The notes: generated from the sequence alone by a model not told the origin. 64,000 nucleotides of DNA from Aureimonas sp. AU22 (GCF_001463745.1 NZ_BBWJ01000006.1:38769-102768), one strand, 5' to 3'. Positions 15,946-28,319 are shown, numbered from the stretch's first letter. A program made the numbers and translations.

Positions 15946-16638
15946 ATGGCTAAGATCACCACGTTGGCGGCTGGCACCAAGAGCAACGTCACGCAGCAGC
16001 CTGTGGCGGTCGACCTGTCCCGCCCGGTCGGCGGTTCGCTCAAGCGGGCGGTCGACGTCACCTTGACGATCGGCGCGCTGCTCGTGCTCAGCCCGCTCAT
16101 GCTCCTCATCATCGTCGCCATGAAGATCAGCGACCCCGGTCCGGTCTTCTTCGGCCACAAGCGCGTCGGCTTCGACGGACGTCATTTCCGCTGCTACAAG
16201 TTCCGCTCCATGGCGACGAACTCGGCGGAGCTGCTTCAGCGCCTGCTGCAGAGCGACCCGGCCGCGCGTGCCGAATGGGAGGCGACGCAGAAGCTGCGCG
16301 ACGATCCTCGCGTCACCCGCCTCGGACGCCTCCTGCGCGAGACGAGCCTCGACGAACTCCCGCAGCTCTTCAACGTCCTGCGCGGCGAGATGAGCCTGAT
16401 CGGTCCGCGCCCGATCGTGGACGAGGAGGTGCACCGCTACACGCACCGCTTCGAGGCCTACAAGCGCACCCGCCCCGGCGTTACCGGCATGTGGCAGGTC
16501 AACGGGCGCTCCAACACGAGCTACGCTTCGCGCGTGAAGTTCGACACCTACTACGTCCGACACTGGTCGCTGTGGCTCGACATCCAGATCCTGTTCAAGA
16601 CGGTCAAGGTCGTCATGAACCGCGAAGGCAGCTGCTGA
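15946..16638 (+). CDS. exoY: ExoY-like undecaprenyl-phosphate sugar phosphotransferase
   Basis: A 230-residue polyprenyl-phosphate hexose-1-phosphate transferase. One hydrophobic segment (about residues 34-60, [20 protein letters not shown]) precedes the catalytic domain with [45 protein letters not shown] and [15 protein letters not shown]. It starts EPS repeat-unit synthesis by placing galactose- or glucose-1-phosphate on undecaprenyl phosphate. It is compact (WbaP/ExoY short type). It has its own candidate promoter and a strong terminator, so it is probably monocistronic, although the rest of the EPS genes lie 8 kb away. Confidence 0.92.
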   Translation: MAKITTLAAGTKSNVTQQPVAVDLSRPVGGSLKRAVDVTLTIGALLVLSPLMLLIIVAMKISDPGPVFFGHKRVGFDGRHFRCYKFRSMATNSAELLQRLLQSDPAARAEWEATQKLRDDPRVTRLGRLLRETSLDELPQLFNVLRGEMSLIGPRPIVDEEVHRYTHRFEAYKRTRPGVTGMWQVNGRSNTSYASRVKFDTYYVRHWSLWLDIQILFKTVKVVMNREGSC

Positions 16639-16668
16639 GGCATCTGCCCGGCAGGACGAAACGATCAG

Positions 16669-16693
16669 GGAGGGTCTTCGGGCCCTCCTTTTT
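16669..16693 (+). terminator. Strong rho-independent terminator after exoY
   Basis: Arms GGAGGGTC and GGCCCTCC (16669-16676, 16681-16688) enclose a UUCG tetraloop closed by C-G, with one U-G pair, and are followed by TTTTT (16689-16693). It lies 30 bases after the exoY stop. This is the clearest terminator in the window. Confidence 0.9.
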
Positions 16694-16747
16694 GCGTAGG
16701 GGTATCCCCGCTTCCGCCCTGCGCGGCTTCGTGCGAGGAAGAACGCC

Positions 16748-17599
16748 ATGACGTCCGCTTCCGCCCCCTCGCCCGCCCGCCTCGACCTCGACGCGCTCGT
16801 CGACCCCCTCGCCGACCTCGCGATGGAGGCCGGCGCCTGCATCATGCGTCATTACCGGCCGGACGTCGCCGTCTCCCGAAAGGGCGACGGCTCGCCGGTG
16901 ACGCAGGCCGATTGCGAGGCCGAAGCGGTGATCCTGGCGGGTCTGCGGCGACTGGCGCCCGGCGTGCCCGTGGTTGCGGAAGAGGAGGCCGCGGCCGGCC
17001 GCGTGCCGGACGCCTGCCCTCGGTTCTTCCTCGTCGATCCGCTCGATGGAACGCGCGAGTTCATCACGGGCAACGGCGAGTTCACAGTCAACATCGCCCT
17101 CGTCGAGAACGGCGTGCCGGTACTCGGCGTGGTGTTCGCGCCCGCGATCGGCCGATTGTTCGCGGCTAGCCCGTCCGGAGCATGGCGGAGCGAAGGCGAT
17201 GGTGAACGCCACGCGATCGGGGTGCGCGCGGCTCCCGGCGCGCTCACCGTGGTCGGGTCGCGCAGCCATGGATCGCAGGAGACGGAGACCTTCCTCCAGG
17301 GCCTCCCCGTCGCGGGCTTCGCCGCCTGCGGATCGTCGCTCAAGTTCTGCCTCCTGGCGGCAGGCGAGGCCGATCTCTACCCCCGGTTCGGCCGCACGAT
17401 GGAGTGGGACACGGCGGCTGGCGATGCGATCCTGCGGTCGGCCGGCGGTCTCGTGACGACCTGCGACGGCGAGGCGCTCCTCTATGGCAAGCGCGAACAG
17501 GAAGGCGACTGCGACTTCGCCAACCCGCATTTTCTCGCCTTCGGCGATCCCGCCCTCCTGCGGCTCGCCCGCATGGACAGGTCCGTAGCGGCACTCTAA
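16748..17599 (+). CDS. cysQ: 3'(2'),5'-bisphosphate nucleotidase CysQ
   Basis: A 283-residue inositol-monophosphatase-fold enzyme. Metal ligands appear in VAEEEA (about residue 75), the DPLDGT motif at 97-102 with REF after it, and [16 protein letters not shown] near residue 220. It removes the 3' phosphate from PAP (and PAPS), a product of sulfotransferases and PAPS reductase. AGGAAG precedes the ATG. It is separated from exoY by a terminator and followed 32 bases later by the CysN-CysC fusion, so the two sulfur-activation genes are probably one operon. Confidence 0.93.
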   Translation: MTSASAPSPARLDLDALVDPLADLAMEAGACIMRHYRPDVAVSRKGDGSPVTQADCEAEAVILAGLRRLAPGVPVVAEEEAAAGRVPDACPRFFLVDPLDGTREFITGNGEFTVNIALVENGVPVLGVVFAPAIGRLFAASPSGAWRSEGDGERHAIGVRAAPGALTVVGSRSHGSQETETFLQGLPVAGFAACGSSLKFCLLAAGEADLYPRFGRTMEWDTAAGDAILRSAGGLVTTCDGEALLYGKREQEGDCDFANPHFLAFGDPALLRLARMDRSVAAL

Positions 17600-17631
17600 T
17601 CCGGTGGCGTCCGTCCAGGAGGCCGCCATCC

Positions 17632-19302
17632 ATGTCCCCATCCGAGCCCGACCAGCCCGGCGCGTTGCGTATCCTCGTATGGGGCCGCACCACGGCGCAC
17701 GGCTCGCCTCTCGTCTCGCGCCTACGGGCAGCGGACGGCGAGCGGAGCCCCGCGGTGATTGACCTGCGCGGCGAGACGGACAGTGCCGGCTTCGCACTCG
17801 CCGCGTCCCGCTGCGATGTCGCGGTGCTGGTCACCGATGCACCGGCCGGCGTCGATCAAGATTTGCGGCAGCGGGTCGGGATCGCGCAGTTGTTGGGGCT
17901 CCGGCAGCTGATTCTCGCAATCCACACCGAAGGCGATACCGGCCCCGGAGCCTTCGCCCGGATCGCCGCCGACTTCACTCGCTTCGCTGAGCCGCTCGGC
18001 TTCGCCACATGCCTTGCGATCTCGCTTTCCCCCGATGCCGTCCCGGGGACCGACGATGGCGACGCCTTGCTTCTCTCTCTCCTCGAAGGTGCTCGGATCG
18101 CCCCCGAACACGCCGGCATGCCCTTCCGCATGCCGCTCGACGATGCATCGGAGGGAACCGCGCTCCGGGGAACCGTGGTGTCCGGCCGCGTTCGCCCGGG
18201 CGATGCGATCGTGGCGGCGGGATCGGGGCGCGGCGCGAAGGTTCTCACCGTCAGCACCGCGGGAGCCGAGCGGCCGGAGGCTGTTTCGGGAGAGATGGTC
18301 ACCCTGCGTGTCGATACGGCGATGGATGCGCTTGCGGGCGAGGTCCTGGCTTCCGCCGCCGACCGACCGGAGACATGCGACCAGTTCGCCGCGCGCCTCC
18401 TGTGGGCGAGCGAGGAACCGCTCCTGCCCGGCCGCGCCTACCGAATGCAGGTCGGCACGCGGCAGGTTCCCGCCAGCGTCACGCGCATCAAGCATCGGAT
18501 CGATGCGGCGAATGCCGCGCCGCTTGCCGCCGGCACGCTCCGGGCCGGGGATACGGGCCAGGTCAACCTGTCGCTTGCCGAAGCGATCGTCTTCGAGCCC
18601 TTCGAGCGCAACCGCGCGCTCGGCGCCTTCACCCTGTCGGAGCCCCTGTCCGGGCGAACCGTGGCGGCCGGCCGGATCGACTTCGCGCTGCGCCGGGCCG
18701 CCAACATCCATCGCCAGGCGATCGACGTGACCAAGGCGGCGCGGGCGGCCGCCAAGGCGCAGCGCCCTGCGCTCCTGTGGTTCACCGGCCTGTCCGGCTC
18801 GGGCAAGTCCACCATCGCCAATCTGGTGGAGAAGCGCCTCTTCGCGCTCGGTCACCATACCTATCTTCTCGACGGCGACAATGTGCGCCATGGGCTGAAC
18901 CGGGATCTCGGCTTCACAGCGGAGGATCGTGTGGAGAACATCCGGCGCGTCGCCGAAACGGCCAAGCTCATGGTGGATGCCGGGCTGATCACGCTCGCGT
19001 CGTTCATCTCGCCCTTTCGGGCCGAGCGGCGGCTGGCGCGCGACCTCCTGGCAGCGGGGGAGTTCATCGAGGTGTTCGTGGATGCGCCGCTCGGCGTCGC
19101 CGAGGCGCGGGATCCCAAGGGGCTCTATGCCCAGGCCCGGGCGGGCCGCATTCCGAACTTCACGGGCATCGACAGCCCCTACGAGGCCCCGGAAGCGCCG
19201 GAATTGCACCTGGAGACCGACCGACGGTCGGCCGAGGCGCTTGCCGACGAGGTCGTCGCCTATCTCGAGCGCGCCGGCTTCCTCGCCCCTGCGAGCGGTT
19301 GA
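17632..19302 (+). CDS. CysN-CysC-like fusion with degenerate GTPase domain and intact APS kinase domain
   Basis: A 556-residue protein; normal CysN-CysC fusions are about 620-650. Residues 1-160 align with the CysN G domain ([33 protein letters not shown]) but the P-loop lysine is absent ([12 protein letters not shown] at 16-27), only 26 residues separate G1 from a DxxG-like D44-G47, so switch I is missing, and NKxD has become IHTEGD. Residues 163-366 keep the CysN beta-barrels ([32 protein letters not shown]). Residues 380-556 are APS kinase with GLSGSGKST (386-394), [16 protein letters not shown] and [17 protein letters not shown] phosphorylation to PAPS is expected; GTP-driven sulfurylase activity is not. 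AGGAGG lies nine bases before the ATG. No cysD is nearby. Confidence 0.85.
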   Translation: MSPSEPDQPGALRILVWGRTTAHGSPLVSRLRAADGERSPAVIDLRGETDSAGFALAASRCDVAVLVTDAPAGVDQDLRQRVGIAQLLGLRQLILAIHTEGDTGPGAFARIAADFTRFAEPLGFATCLAISLSPDAVPGTDDGDALLLSLLEGARIAPEHAGMPFRMPLDDASEGTALRGTVVSGRVRPGDAIVAAGSGRGAKVLTVSTAGAERPEAVSGEMVTLRVDTAMDALAGEVLASAADRPETCDQFAARLLWASEEPLLPGRAYRMQVGTRQVPASVTRIKHRIDAANAAPLAAGTLRAGDTGQVNLSLAEAIVFEPFERNRALGAFTLSEPLSGRTVAAGRIDFALRRAANIHRQAIDVTKAARAAAKAQRPALLWFTGLSGSGKSTIANLVEKRLFALGHHTYLLDGDNVRHGLNRDLGFTAEDRVENIRRVAETAKLMVDAGLITLASFISPFRAERRLARDLLAAGEFIEVFVDAPLGVAEARDPKGLYAQARAGRIPNFTGIDSPYEAPEAPELHLETDRRSAEALADEVVAYLERAGFLAPASG

Positions 19303-19309
19303 GCGGCGC

Positions 19310-19492
19310 TCACGCCATCAACGCGAGATTGACGACGGTCAGCCAGAGGATCGCCGACAGCGCGAGGCCGACGGCCAGACCGCGCGCCGGGCGCAGGATA
19401 TCAGGGCATTCCACGTAGGCCCTGGCGGCTGCCCGCCGCAGAAGGGCGGCGATTTCGAGCGATCCCGTCATGGCAAAGGGCCTCATCTTCAT
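19310..19492 (-). CDS. Small single-pass membrane protein, copy A
   Basis: A 60-residue hypothetical with a basic N-terminus and a C-terminal transmembrane helix. The segment RPARGLAVGLALSAILW closely matches NPARGIMVGLGLSALLW of the small protein at 20678-20833, so the two are paralogues. N-terminus inside, helix at about 40-58 is expected. Function unknown. It is convergent with the CysN-CysC fusion, seven bases apart. Confidence 0.65.
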   Translation of the reverse strand: MKMRPFAMTGSLEIAALLRRAAARAYVECPDILRPARGLAVGLALSAILWLTVVNLALMA

Positions 19493-19546
19493 GTGTTCCG
19501 ATCCGACCGTAGCCGAACGTCCGATCGCTGTCGCCTAAACTCGCGT

Positions 19547-20248
19547 TCAGGATTTGGTCACCCGCGCCTTGGCCCAAAGGTCGGGGCGTCGGTCCGCGGT
19601 GAGCCGCTCGGCTTCCTCCCGGCGCCAGCGCTCCACCGCGCCGTGATGGCCCGACAGGAGCACAGGGGGAATCTCGCGTCCCTCCCAGACGGTCGGACGC
19701 GTATAGTGCGGGTGCTCGAGAAGGCCGTTCTCGAAGCTTTCCGTCTGCCCCGACTGCGCGTTGCCCATGACGCCGGGCAGAAGACGCACGACGGCGTCGA
19801 GAAGCACGAGGGCCGCCATTTCGCCGCCCGACAGGATGTAGTCGCCGATCGAAACCTCTTCGAGCCGCCGCGCCTCGATCACGCGTTCGTCCACTCCCTC
19901 GAACCGACCGCAGACGAGAAGGACGCCCGGTCCAGCGGCGAGGTCACGCACTTGGGCTTGATCGAGCGGGCGGCCGCGCGGGCTCAGAAGCAGGCGCGGA
20001 CGCCCGTCGTCCGGCGCGCTCGCCGCATCGATCGCCTCGGCAAGGACATCCGGCCTCAGCACCATGCCCGGCGAGCCGCCGGCCGGCGTGTCGTCCACGG
20101 TGCGATGACGACCGATCCCGTGGTCGCGGATCTGGCGCGCCTCGAGGCTCCAGTCGCCGCGCTCCAGAGCGCGGCCGGCGAGGGACACCCCGAGCGGACC
20201 GGGAAACATCTCGGGATAAAGGGTCAGCACGCTGGCGCGGAACGGCAT
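19547..20248 (-). CDS. trmD: tRNA (guanosine(37)-N1)-methyltransferase
   Basis: A 233-residue SPOUT methyltransferase that methylates G37 of tRNAs with a G at position 36, preventing frameshifting. The trefoil-knot motifs are present: [62 protein letters not shown] and [10 protein letters not shown]. Length and order are typical. The usual rpsP-rimM-trmD-rplS neighbourhood is not present; it stands alone here between two small membrane-protein genes. Confidence 0.97.
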   Translation of the reverse strand: MPFRASVLTLYPEMFPGPLGVSLAGRALERGDWSLEARQIRDHGIGRHRTVDDTPAGGSPGMVLRPDVLAEAIDAASAPDDGRPRLLLSPRGRPLDQAQVRDLAAGPGVLLVCGRFEGVDERVIEARRLEEVSIGDYILSGGEMAALVLLDAVVRLLPGVMGNAQSGQTESFENGLLEHPHYTRPTVWEGREIPPVLLSGHHGAVERWRREEAERLTADRRPDLWAKARVTKS

Positions 20249-20264
20249 CCGGCAGGCCTTCCCG

Positions 20265-20576
20265 TCAGGCGAAGGGTTCGACCGAAGCGGTCTCGACGAG
20301 CTTGAGGTCCAGGCCCTGGACCTCGACGGTCTTCAGGGCGTCGCGCCAGACGGTCATGTGCGGCGCACGGCCATGGGCGTCCAGCGCCTCGCGGCTTTCC
20401 CATTCCTCGTAGATGCGGATCAGGCCGGGCTCACGCAGATCCTCGGCGAAGGCGTAGACGATGCAGCCGGCCTCGGCATTGGTCGCCGTCACGGTGGCGC
20501 GCGCCACCTCGCGCACGGCGGCCAGCCCTTCGGGCGTCAGTCTCAAGGTTCCGGCAACGACGATCATTTGGCCCAT
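20265..20576 (-). CDS. Antibiotic biosynthesis monooxygenase-domain protein (quinol monooxygenase-like)
   Basis: A 103-residue single-domain ABM protein: [45 protein letters not shown] and a HMTVWRDAL helix match the dimeric alpha-beta barrel seen in YgiN-like quinol monooxygenases. Substrate is unknown and some members are not enzymes. It lies 16 bases upstream of trmD on the same strand and may be co-transcribed. Confidence 0.8.
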   Translation of the reverse strand: MGQMIVVAGTLRLTPEGLAAVREVARATVTATNAEAGCIVYAFAEDLREPGLIRIYEEWESREALDAHGRAPHMTVWRDALKTVEVQGLDLKLVETASVEPFA

Positions 20577-20677
20577 CCCTTTTCCGGTCGAGGCTAAACT
20601 GCCTTCGGACCGTGCGGGTCTGGCCTATCGCGGCGGCAACGCCGGCGCAACGCCCGGCCTGGCCGGAACGATCGGTG

Positions 20678-20833
20678 TCAGCGCAGGAAAAACGCGCCGA
20701 TGCTGGTCCAGAGCAGGGCGGACAGGCCGAGCCCGACCATGATGCCGCGTGCGGGATTGGTCGCATCCTGCTCACGGGACGTGGTGCGTGCGCGGCGGCG
20801 GGACGAGCGGGCGGGAATGGCGGTGACGGTCAT
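20678..20833 (-). CDS. Small single-pass membrane protein, copy B
   Basis: A 51-residue hypothetical from the ATG at 20833 (MTVTAIPARSSRR); an ATG at 20866 would add 11 residues. It has an Arg-rich N-terminus and one C-terminal helix beginning NPARGIMVGLGLSALLW, almost the same as the helix start of the 19310-19492 protein. GGGGAA lies a few bases before the chosen start. Function unknown. Confidence 0.6.
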   Translation of the reverse strand: MTVTAIPARSSRRRARTTSREQDATNPARGIMVGLGLSALLWTSIGAFFLR

Positions 20834-20957
20834 GGCAGGTTCCCCGGTCGGATCTGCCGGGATCATGCGAGGGGTGCCCTAAGGATCCCCGAGGGGATTC
20901 CTTCGAATTCGAACGAACCCGCATTTTTCCGCCGGGGGGGAGCGATAAGCCTCGCCG

Positions 20958-21548
20958 TCAGCCGCCATCCGGCGCCATCGCGCCGAACCAGGCCAGCATG
21001 CGGGCGCGCCCCGCCGCCGACCAGAGCCCGTCCAGCTCCGGCCGGTCCCGTCCGCAGCGAAACAGCGGCGCGCGCCGGTCGGCGAACGCGGCGGCACGGT
21101 CGGGCGCCGAGCCCGACGGGCCGCCGGTATCCTCCACCGCGCCCACGAGGCACCCGGGTTCGTTGCCGCGCGCCGGCTTGAGAGCGAGAAGGACGTCCGC
21201 AGCGCCACCGGCGGCATCGGGAAAGCGATAGCGCAGGAGGGCGGCGACCGGTCGGTCGCCAAGGATGCGCCAGACCACGGAGCGACCGAGCCGGCCGCCG
21301 TCCGGGGGCGCCGGCAGAAAACCCTCGGGGCGCGCAAGCGCCAGTTCGCGCGCGTCCTCGGTTCCGCGAAGGAACACGTCGGTTCCCACAAGCCCGGCAC
21401 AGCGCAGGACACCCTCGCCGCCGGCGCTCGCGTCCACGGGCCGGCAGAGGCTCGGCAGGAGCGGCGAGACCGCTCCCGTCGTCTCGGAAGCGGGCGGCGG
21501 GGCGGCGGGAGCCGAGAGCACGGCCAGAACCAGGAGAAAGGGATGCAT
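20958..21548 (-). CDS. Hypothetical secreted protein
   Basis: A 196-residue protein with a short signal peptide (MHPFLLVLAVLSAPAAPPPA). The mature part has four cysteines, in SLCRPVD, VLRCAGLVG, EPGCLVGAVED and APLFRCG, that could form two disulfides in the periplasm. I recognise no domain. It is on the same strand as the PhzF-like gene, 36 bases downstream of it. Confidence 0.55.
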   Translation of the reverse strand: MHPFLLVLAVLSAPAAPPPASETTGAVSPLLPSLCRPVDASAGGEGVLRCAGLVGTDVFLRGTEDARELALARPEGFLPAPPDGGRLGRSVVWRILGDRPVAALLRYRFPDAAGGAADVLLALKPARGNEPGCLVGAVEDTGGPSGSAPDRAAAFADRRAPLFRCGRDRPELDGLWSAAGRARMLAWFGAMAPDGG

Positions 21549-21584
21549 CGGCGGTCCTCCGAAAGCCGGGTGCGGGCCTTGCGG

Positions 21585-22421
21585 CTACAGGGTGAGCGTT
21601 CCCTCGATCAGGATCGTCACGGCGCCGCCGATCAGGACGCGGCCTTCGCCGGCGGCCCGCACATGGACCCGTCCGAGCCGACCGATGGCCGTCCCCTGCG
21701 CCGCGACATAGGCCGAGGCCATGCGGCCTTCGCTTTCCATCCAGCGCGCCAGAGCGGCGTTGAGGGAGCCGGTGATGGGATCTTCCTTGAGGCTGTCGGA
21801 AATCGCCAGCATGCGCACCTCGACATCGGCCTCGCCGCCCGGCGCGTGGGGACCGATCAAGCCGATCCGTCGCTCGGGGGCAAAGCTCGCGCCGCGCGGA
21901 TCGACGGCGAGCACCGCTGCCGCGCTTCGCAGTTCGATCGCATCCCATGTCGGACCGTTGTCGAGCCGGGCCGCGCGCACGACGTCGGCCGGGTCGATCC
22001 GCAGCGCCGACAGGGTCTCGGCAAGGCGATCGGGCTCCATAGGCGCGATGCGGGTCTGCGGCGCCACGAAGGCGGGAAGTGGACCGCTCCTGTCGATCTC
22101 GACGATCCCGATCGCGCATTCCTGGCGCACCGTGGACGCGTCCTGCGGAACACCGCCCGCATGAAGCCAGGCCGCGCAGCTACCCAGCGTCGGATGGCCG
22201 GCGAAGGGCAGCTCGCCCGCGGTGGTGAAGATGCGCACCCGGTAGTCGGCGGCGGGGTCGCTCGGCGGCAGCAGAAACGTCGTCTCGGCCAGGTTCGTCC
22301 ATGTGGCGAAGCGCTGCATCGCCGCATCGTCCAGTCCCTTGCCGTCGAGAACGACCGCAAGCCCGTTGCCGCGCGTCGGCACGTCCGAGAACACGTCGCA
22401 CTGGATGAACCGTCTACGCAT
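21585..22421 (-). CDS. PhzF family isomerase
   Basis: A 278-residue protein of the PhzF/diaminopimelate-epimerase fold. FIQCDVFSDVPTRGNGLAVV opens the N-terminal half, TNLAETTFLLPP carries the conserved glutamate, and FTTAGELPFAGHPTLGSCAAWL is the signature active-site region. PhzF itself isomerises a phenazine precursor; most bacterial homologues have unknown substrates and no phenazine genes are nearby. The C-terminal half repeats the fold and ends IGGAVTILIEGTLTL. Confidence 0.88.
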   Translation of the reverse strand: MRRRFIQCDVFSDVPTRGNGLAVVLDGKGLDDAAMQRFATWTNLAETTFLLPPSDPAADYRVRIFTTAGELPFAGHPTLGSCAAWLHAGGVPQDASTVRQECAIGIVEIDRSGPLPAFVAPQTRIAPMEPDRLAETLSALRIDPADVVRAARLDNGPTWDAIELRSAAAVLAVDPRGASFAPERRIGLIGPHAPGGEADVEVRMLAISDSLKEDPITGSLNAALARWMESEGRMASAYVAAQGTAIGRLGRVHVRAAGEGRVLIGGAVTILIEGTLTL

Positions 22422-22566
22422 CGCTGCACTCCCCTGTCGCCGCCAGGTTTATGCGCCGCCGGCCGGATCGCGTCCAGCCGAACCGTTGCCCCGAGCTTCG
22501 CCTCGTCAGGCGCTGCAAAGCCGCGGCCATCACGCGTCCGTCATCGTAAGACAGTCAGAGTATTAA

Positions 22567-24540
<1,974 letters not shown>

Positions 24541-24558
24541 GGCGTTCGTCCGCCAGCT

Positions 24559-25005
24559 CTATTGCGAGCGGGGCGGGCGCGGCGTCGGGCGCCAGTCGGG
24601 CGGCGCCATCTCGAAACTCTCGAAGCGAAAGCCCGGTGCGACCGTGCAGGTGACGAGCGTCCATTCGCCGAGGCTCGTCGCCGTCTGCCACCACCCGGCC
24701 GGCACGGTGAACTGCGGGACCTCGCCGGTCAGGACCCCGACGCCGAGACGCTGGGCCGACGCGTCATGGCCGTTCGGCGAAACGGTGATCACGAGCGGCG
24801 CCCCGGCGTGCCAGGCCCAGGTCTCGGCGGCATCCGTGACACGGTGCCATTTGGAGGTCTCGCCGAGGTCGAGGAGGTAGTAGATCGCGGTGGAGCGGGG
24901 CCGGCCGGTTTCGTCCACCGCGGTGTCGCGGAAGGTCTCGCGATACCAGCCGCCTTCGGGATGCGGTGCCAGCTTCAGGGCCGCGATGACGTCGTGCGAT
25001 CTCAA
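24559..25005 (-). CDS. DUF985 cupin-fold protein
   Basis: A 148-residue cupin_5 protein: LAPHPEGGWYRETFRD, STAIYYLLDLGETSKWHRV and the VPAGWWQTATSLGEWTLV block mark the family, which folds as a small beta-barrel with unknown substrate. I place the start at TTG 25005, which overlaps the gloB stop as TTGA (25002-25005) and is immediately followed by the conserved region; no ATG lies closer. It is convergent with the chemoreceptor gene. Confidence 0.8.
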   Translation of the reverse strand: MRSHDVIAALKLAPHPEGGWYRETFRDTAVDETGRPRSTAIYYLLDLGETSKWHRVTDAAETWAWHAGAPLVITVSPNGHDASAQRLGVGVLTGEVPQFTVPAGWWQTATSLGEWTLVTCTVAPGFRFESFEMAPPDWRPTPRPPRSQ

Positions 25006-25772
25006 TAGCCGTTCCTCTTCTCGCGCAGCGCCGCGAAGACGGCGACCGGATCCTGTCCGGTCCTGTCGAAAGCCGCCTGGAGTTCGGGATCGTCCGCCCG
25101 CAGGAACGGGTTGGTCCGTTTCTCGCGACCGAGTTCGACGGGCAGCGTCGCCTCCCCTCGCACGCGCAGCCCCTCCACCTCCTTGACCCGCTCCTGCAAG
25201 AGGAGGTTGCCGGGATCGACATCGAGCGCGAAGCGGGCGTTGGTCGCCGTGTATTCGTGGCCGCAATAAAGCATCGTCTCGTCGGGAAGGACGCGCAGGC
25301 GCTGGAGGCTGTCCCACATCGTGGCGGCATCGCCCTCGAACAGGCGCCCGCACCCGAGCGAGAACAGCGCGTCCGCCGCAAACAGGGCGTTTGCGCCCGG
25401 CACGAAATAGGACACGTGGCCCGCCGTGTGGCCGGGCGTGTCGATCACCTCGATGGCGAGGCTGCCGATCGTGAAACGGTCGCCCCCTCGAACGCCCCGG
25501 TCGATGCCGGGAATGCGGGCGCGCTCGGCTTCCGGACCGATGATCTCGACCCCGAACCGGTCCTTGAGGGCAAGGTTCGCCGCGACGTGGTCGTCGTGGT
25601 GATGGGTCGTCAGGATATGCGTGAGGCGCCAGCCCTCGCGCTCCAGCGCTTGGAGGATGGGCGCCTCCTCCGGCGCGTCGATCGACAGGGTGTTGCCGGT
25701 GGCCGCGTCGTGCAGGAGCACGCCGAAATTGTCGCGGCGGCAGCCGAACTGCCGAATCGGATAGGATGTCAT
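25002..25772 (-). CDS. gloB: Hydroxyacylglutathione hydrolase (glyoxalase II)
   Basis: A 256-residue metallo-beta-lactamase-fold enzyme hydrolysing S-lactoylglutathione to lactate and glutathione. The two-metal site is seen in THHHDDHVAANL, further ligands in TPGHTAGHVSYF and MLYCGHEYTATNARF, and the C-terminal glutathione-binding region ends TGQDPVAVFAALREKRNGY. Length is standard. It is divergent from a methyltransferase gene (65-base spacer), the arrangement usual in rhizobia, and overlaps the DUF985 start. Confidence 0.95.
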   Translation of the reverse strand: MTSYPIRQFGCRRDNFGVLLHDAATGNTLSIDAPEEAPILQALEREGWRLTHILTTHHHDDHVAANLALKDRFGVEIIGPEAERARIPGIDRGVRGGDRFTIGSLAIEVIDTPGHTAGHVSYFVPGANALFAADALFSLGCGRLFEGDAATMWDSLQRLRVLPDETMLYCGHEYTATNARFALDVDPGNLLLQERVKEVEGLRVRGEATLPVELGREKRTNPFLRADDPELQAAFDRTGQDPVAVFAALREKRNGY

Positions 25773-25837
25773 CGCAAACCTCGCGCCTTGGCCGTGACCG
25801 CGCTAACTAGAGCCCGAAGCCTTCGCCGGGAGAGCGG

Positions 25838-26617
25838 ATGACCACCGTGAACGCCGACATCGTCGATCTGCGCGATTTCTACGCCTCGCGGCTCGGCGAC
25901 GCCTGCGTTCGCTCGCTGGCGCCGGCGCTCGGCTCGGTGTGGAAGCCGATCCGCGACGAGCGTCTCGTCGGCCTCGGCTACGTCACGCCCTATCTCGACC
26001 GGTTGACGGGCGAGGCCGAGCGCACCCTCGCCTTCATGCCGGCGACGCAAGGGGCGGTGAACTGGCCGCTCGGGCGCCCTTCGCTCGCCGCCCTCGTCCA
26101 CCCGACGGATCTGCCGCTCGGCGACGCCTCGGTCGACCGCATCCTGATGGTGCATGCCCTCGAGTTCGCCGAGGACCCGGCGGAGATGCTGGGAGAGGCC
26201 TGGCGCGTGCTGGCGCCCGGCGGGCGGCTCGTCATGGTGCTGCCGAGCCGGCGCGGCGTCTGGGCGCGGTTCGAGCATACGCCGTTCGGATCGGGGCGCC
26301 CCTGGTCCCGCCCGCAGGCGACGCGTCTCCTGCGCGACACGCAGTTCACGCCGGCCGGCTTCTCGGAAGCCCTGTTCTTCCCGCCGTTCCGCCGCGAGCG
26401 GCTTCTCAATCTCGCCGGGCCCTGGGACCGCGTGGGCCGGCGGTTCTGGCCGATGTTCGCCGGCGCCATCGTGATCGAGGCGGTGAAGCTCGTGTATCGC
26501 GGCATTCCCGTCACCAGCCGCGAGCGCAGCCGCATCCGCGCCATGCGCCCCGTCCTGGTGCCGCAAGGCGCGCCCTCCCCGGCCCTCAACCTCGAAAAGC
26601 CAGCGAGGGCGCCTTAA
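25838..26617 (+). CDS. Class I SAM-dependent methyltransferase
   Basis: A 259-residue methyltransferase-like protein. The central DLPLGDASVDRILMVHALEF and WRVLAPGGRLVMVLPSR match motifs of the Methyltransf_11 type, but the usual glycine-rich SAM loop is not obvious near the N-terminus; GYVTPYLDR takes its place, which is normal for the gloB-linked rhizobial group. Substrate unknown. A 65-base spacer separates it from gloB, and the aldo/keto reductase follows 33 bases later. Confidence 0.85.
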   Translation: MTTVNADIVDLRDFYASRLGDACVRSLAPALGSVWKPIRDERLVGLGYVTPYLDRLTGEAERTLAFMPATQGAVNWPLGRPSLAALVHPTDLPLGDASVDRILMVHALEFAEDPAEMLGEAWRVLAPGGRLVMVLPSRRGVWARFEHTPFGSGRPWSRPQATRLLRDTQFTPAGFSEALFFPPFRRERLLNLAGPWDRVGRRFWPMFAGAIVIEAVKLVYRGIPVTSRERSRIRAMRPVLVPQGAPSPALNLEKPARAP

Positions 26618-26650
26618 CTCCAGCGCCTGTCCAACGATCAGGAGCGCCCC

Positions 26651-27634
<984 letters not shown>

Positions 27635-27656
27635 CGTCAAGCCGAGGCGGCGCGCC

Positions 27657-28319
27657 TCAGCGCCGCCTCAGCACGAACACGGCCTGCGCGCCGAGGAGGT
27701 TCCACACCGCCCAGGGCAGGCGCATCCCGACGCGCTGGCCGGCGGAATCCAGCGCGATGGCGCTTTCCACCTCGGCGCCGACCTCGCGCGTCAGTTCCAC
27801 GAAGTCGCGAATGGTGCAGAAGTGGATGTTGGGCGTGTCGTACCAGGAGTAGGACAGGCTCTTCGTCACCGGCATGCGCCCCTTGAAGAACAGGGACGAG
27901 CGCACGGACCAGTGGCCGAAGTTGGGAAACGAGACCACCGCCCGGCGACCGATGCGCAGGAGTTCGGCGAGCACGAGCTTCGGGTTCTCCGTCGCCTGGA
28001 TCGTCTGCGACAGGATCGCGTAGTCGAACGCGCCGTCGGGATAGTGGACGAGGTCGCGGTCGGCATCGCCCTGGATCACCGACAGGCCTCGGCGCACGCA
28101 TTCGTTGACGCCGGGCTGGCTGAGCTCGATGCCGCGCGCGTCGACGCCGCGACGCGCCTGGAGGATCTCCATCAGCGAGCCGTCGCCGCAGCCGACGTCG
28201 AGAACGCGGGCGCCCGGTTCGACGAGATCGGCGATGGTGCGCAGGTCGACGCGCGCGCCGCCCTCCTCGACCGCGACCACGCTGCTGGTCGGCTTCGGTG
28301 CCGTCTCGATCGCGCTCAC
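27657..28319 (-). CDS. metW: Methionine biosynthesis protein MetW
   Basis: A 220-residue Rossmann-fold protein with [45 protein letters not shown] and [22 protein letters not shown], the standard MetW signature. It works with MetX in homoserine acetylation for methionine synthesis. The start is GTG at 28319, which overlaps the metX stop (GTGA at 28316-28319), so translation of the two is coupled. Confidence 0.93.
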   Translation of the reverse strand: MSAIETAPKPTSSVVAVEEGGARVDLRTIADLVEPGARVLDVGCGDGSLMEILQARRGVDARGIELSQPGVNECVRRGLSVIQGDADRDLVHYPDGAFDYAILSQTIQATENPKLVLAELLRIGRRAVVSFPNFGHWSVRSSLFFKGRMPVTKSLSYSWYDTPNIHFCTIRDFVELTREVGAEVESAIALDSAGQRVGMRLPWAVWNLLGAQAVFVLRRR

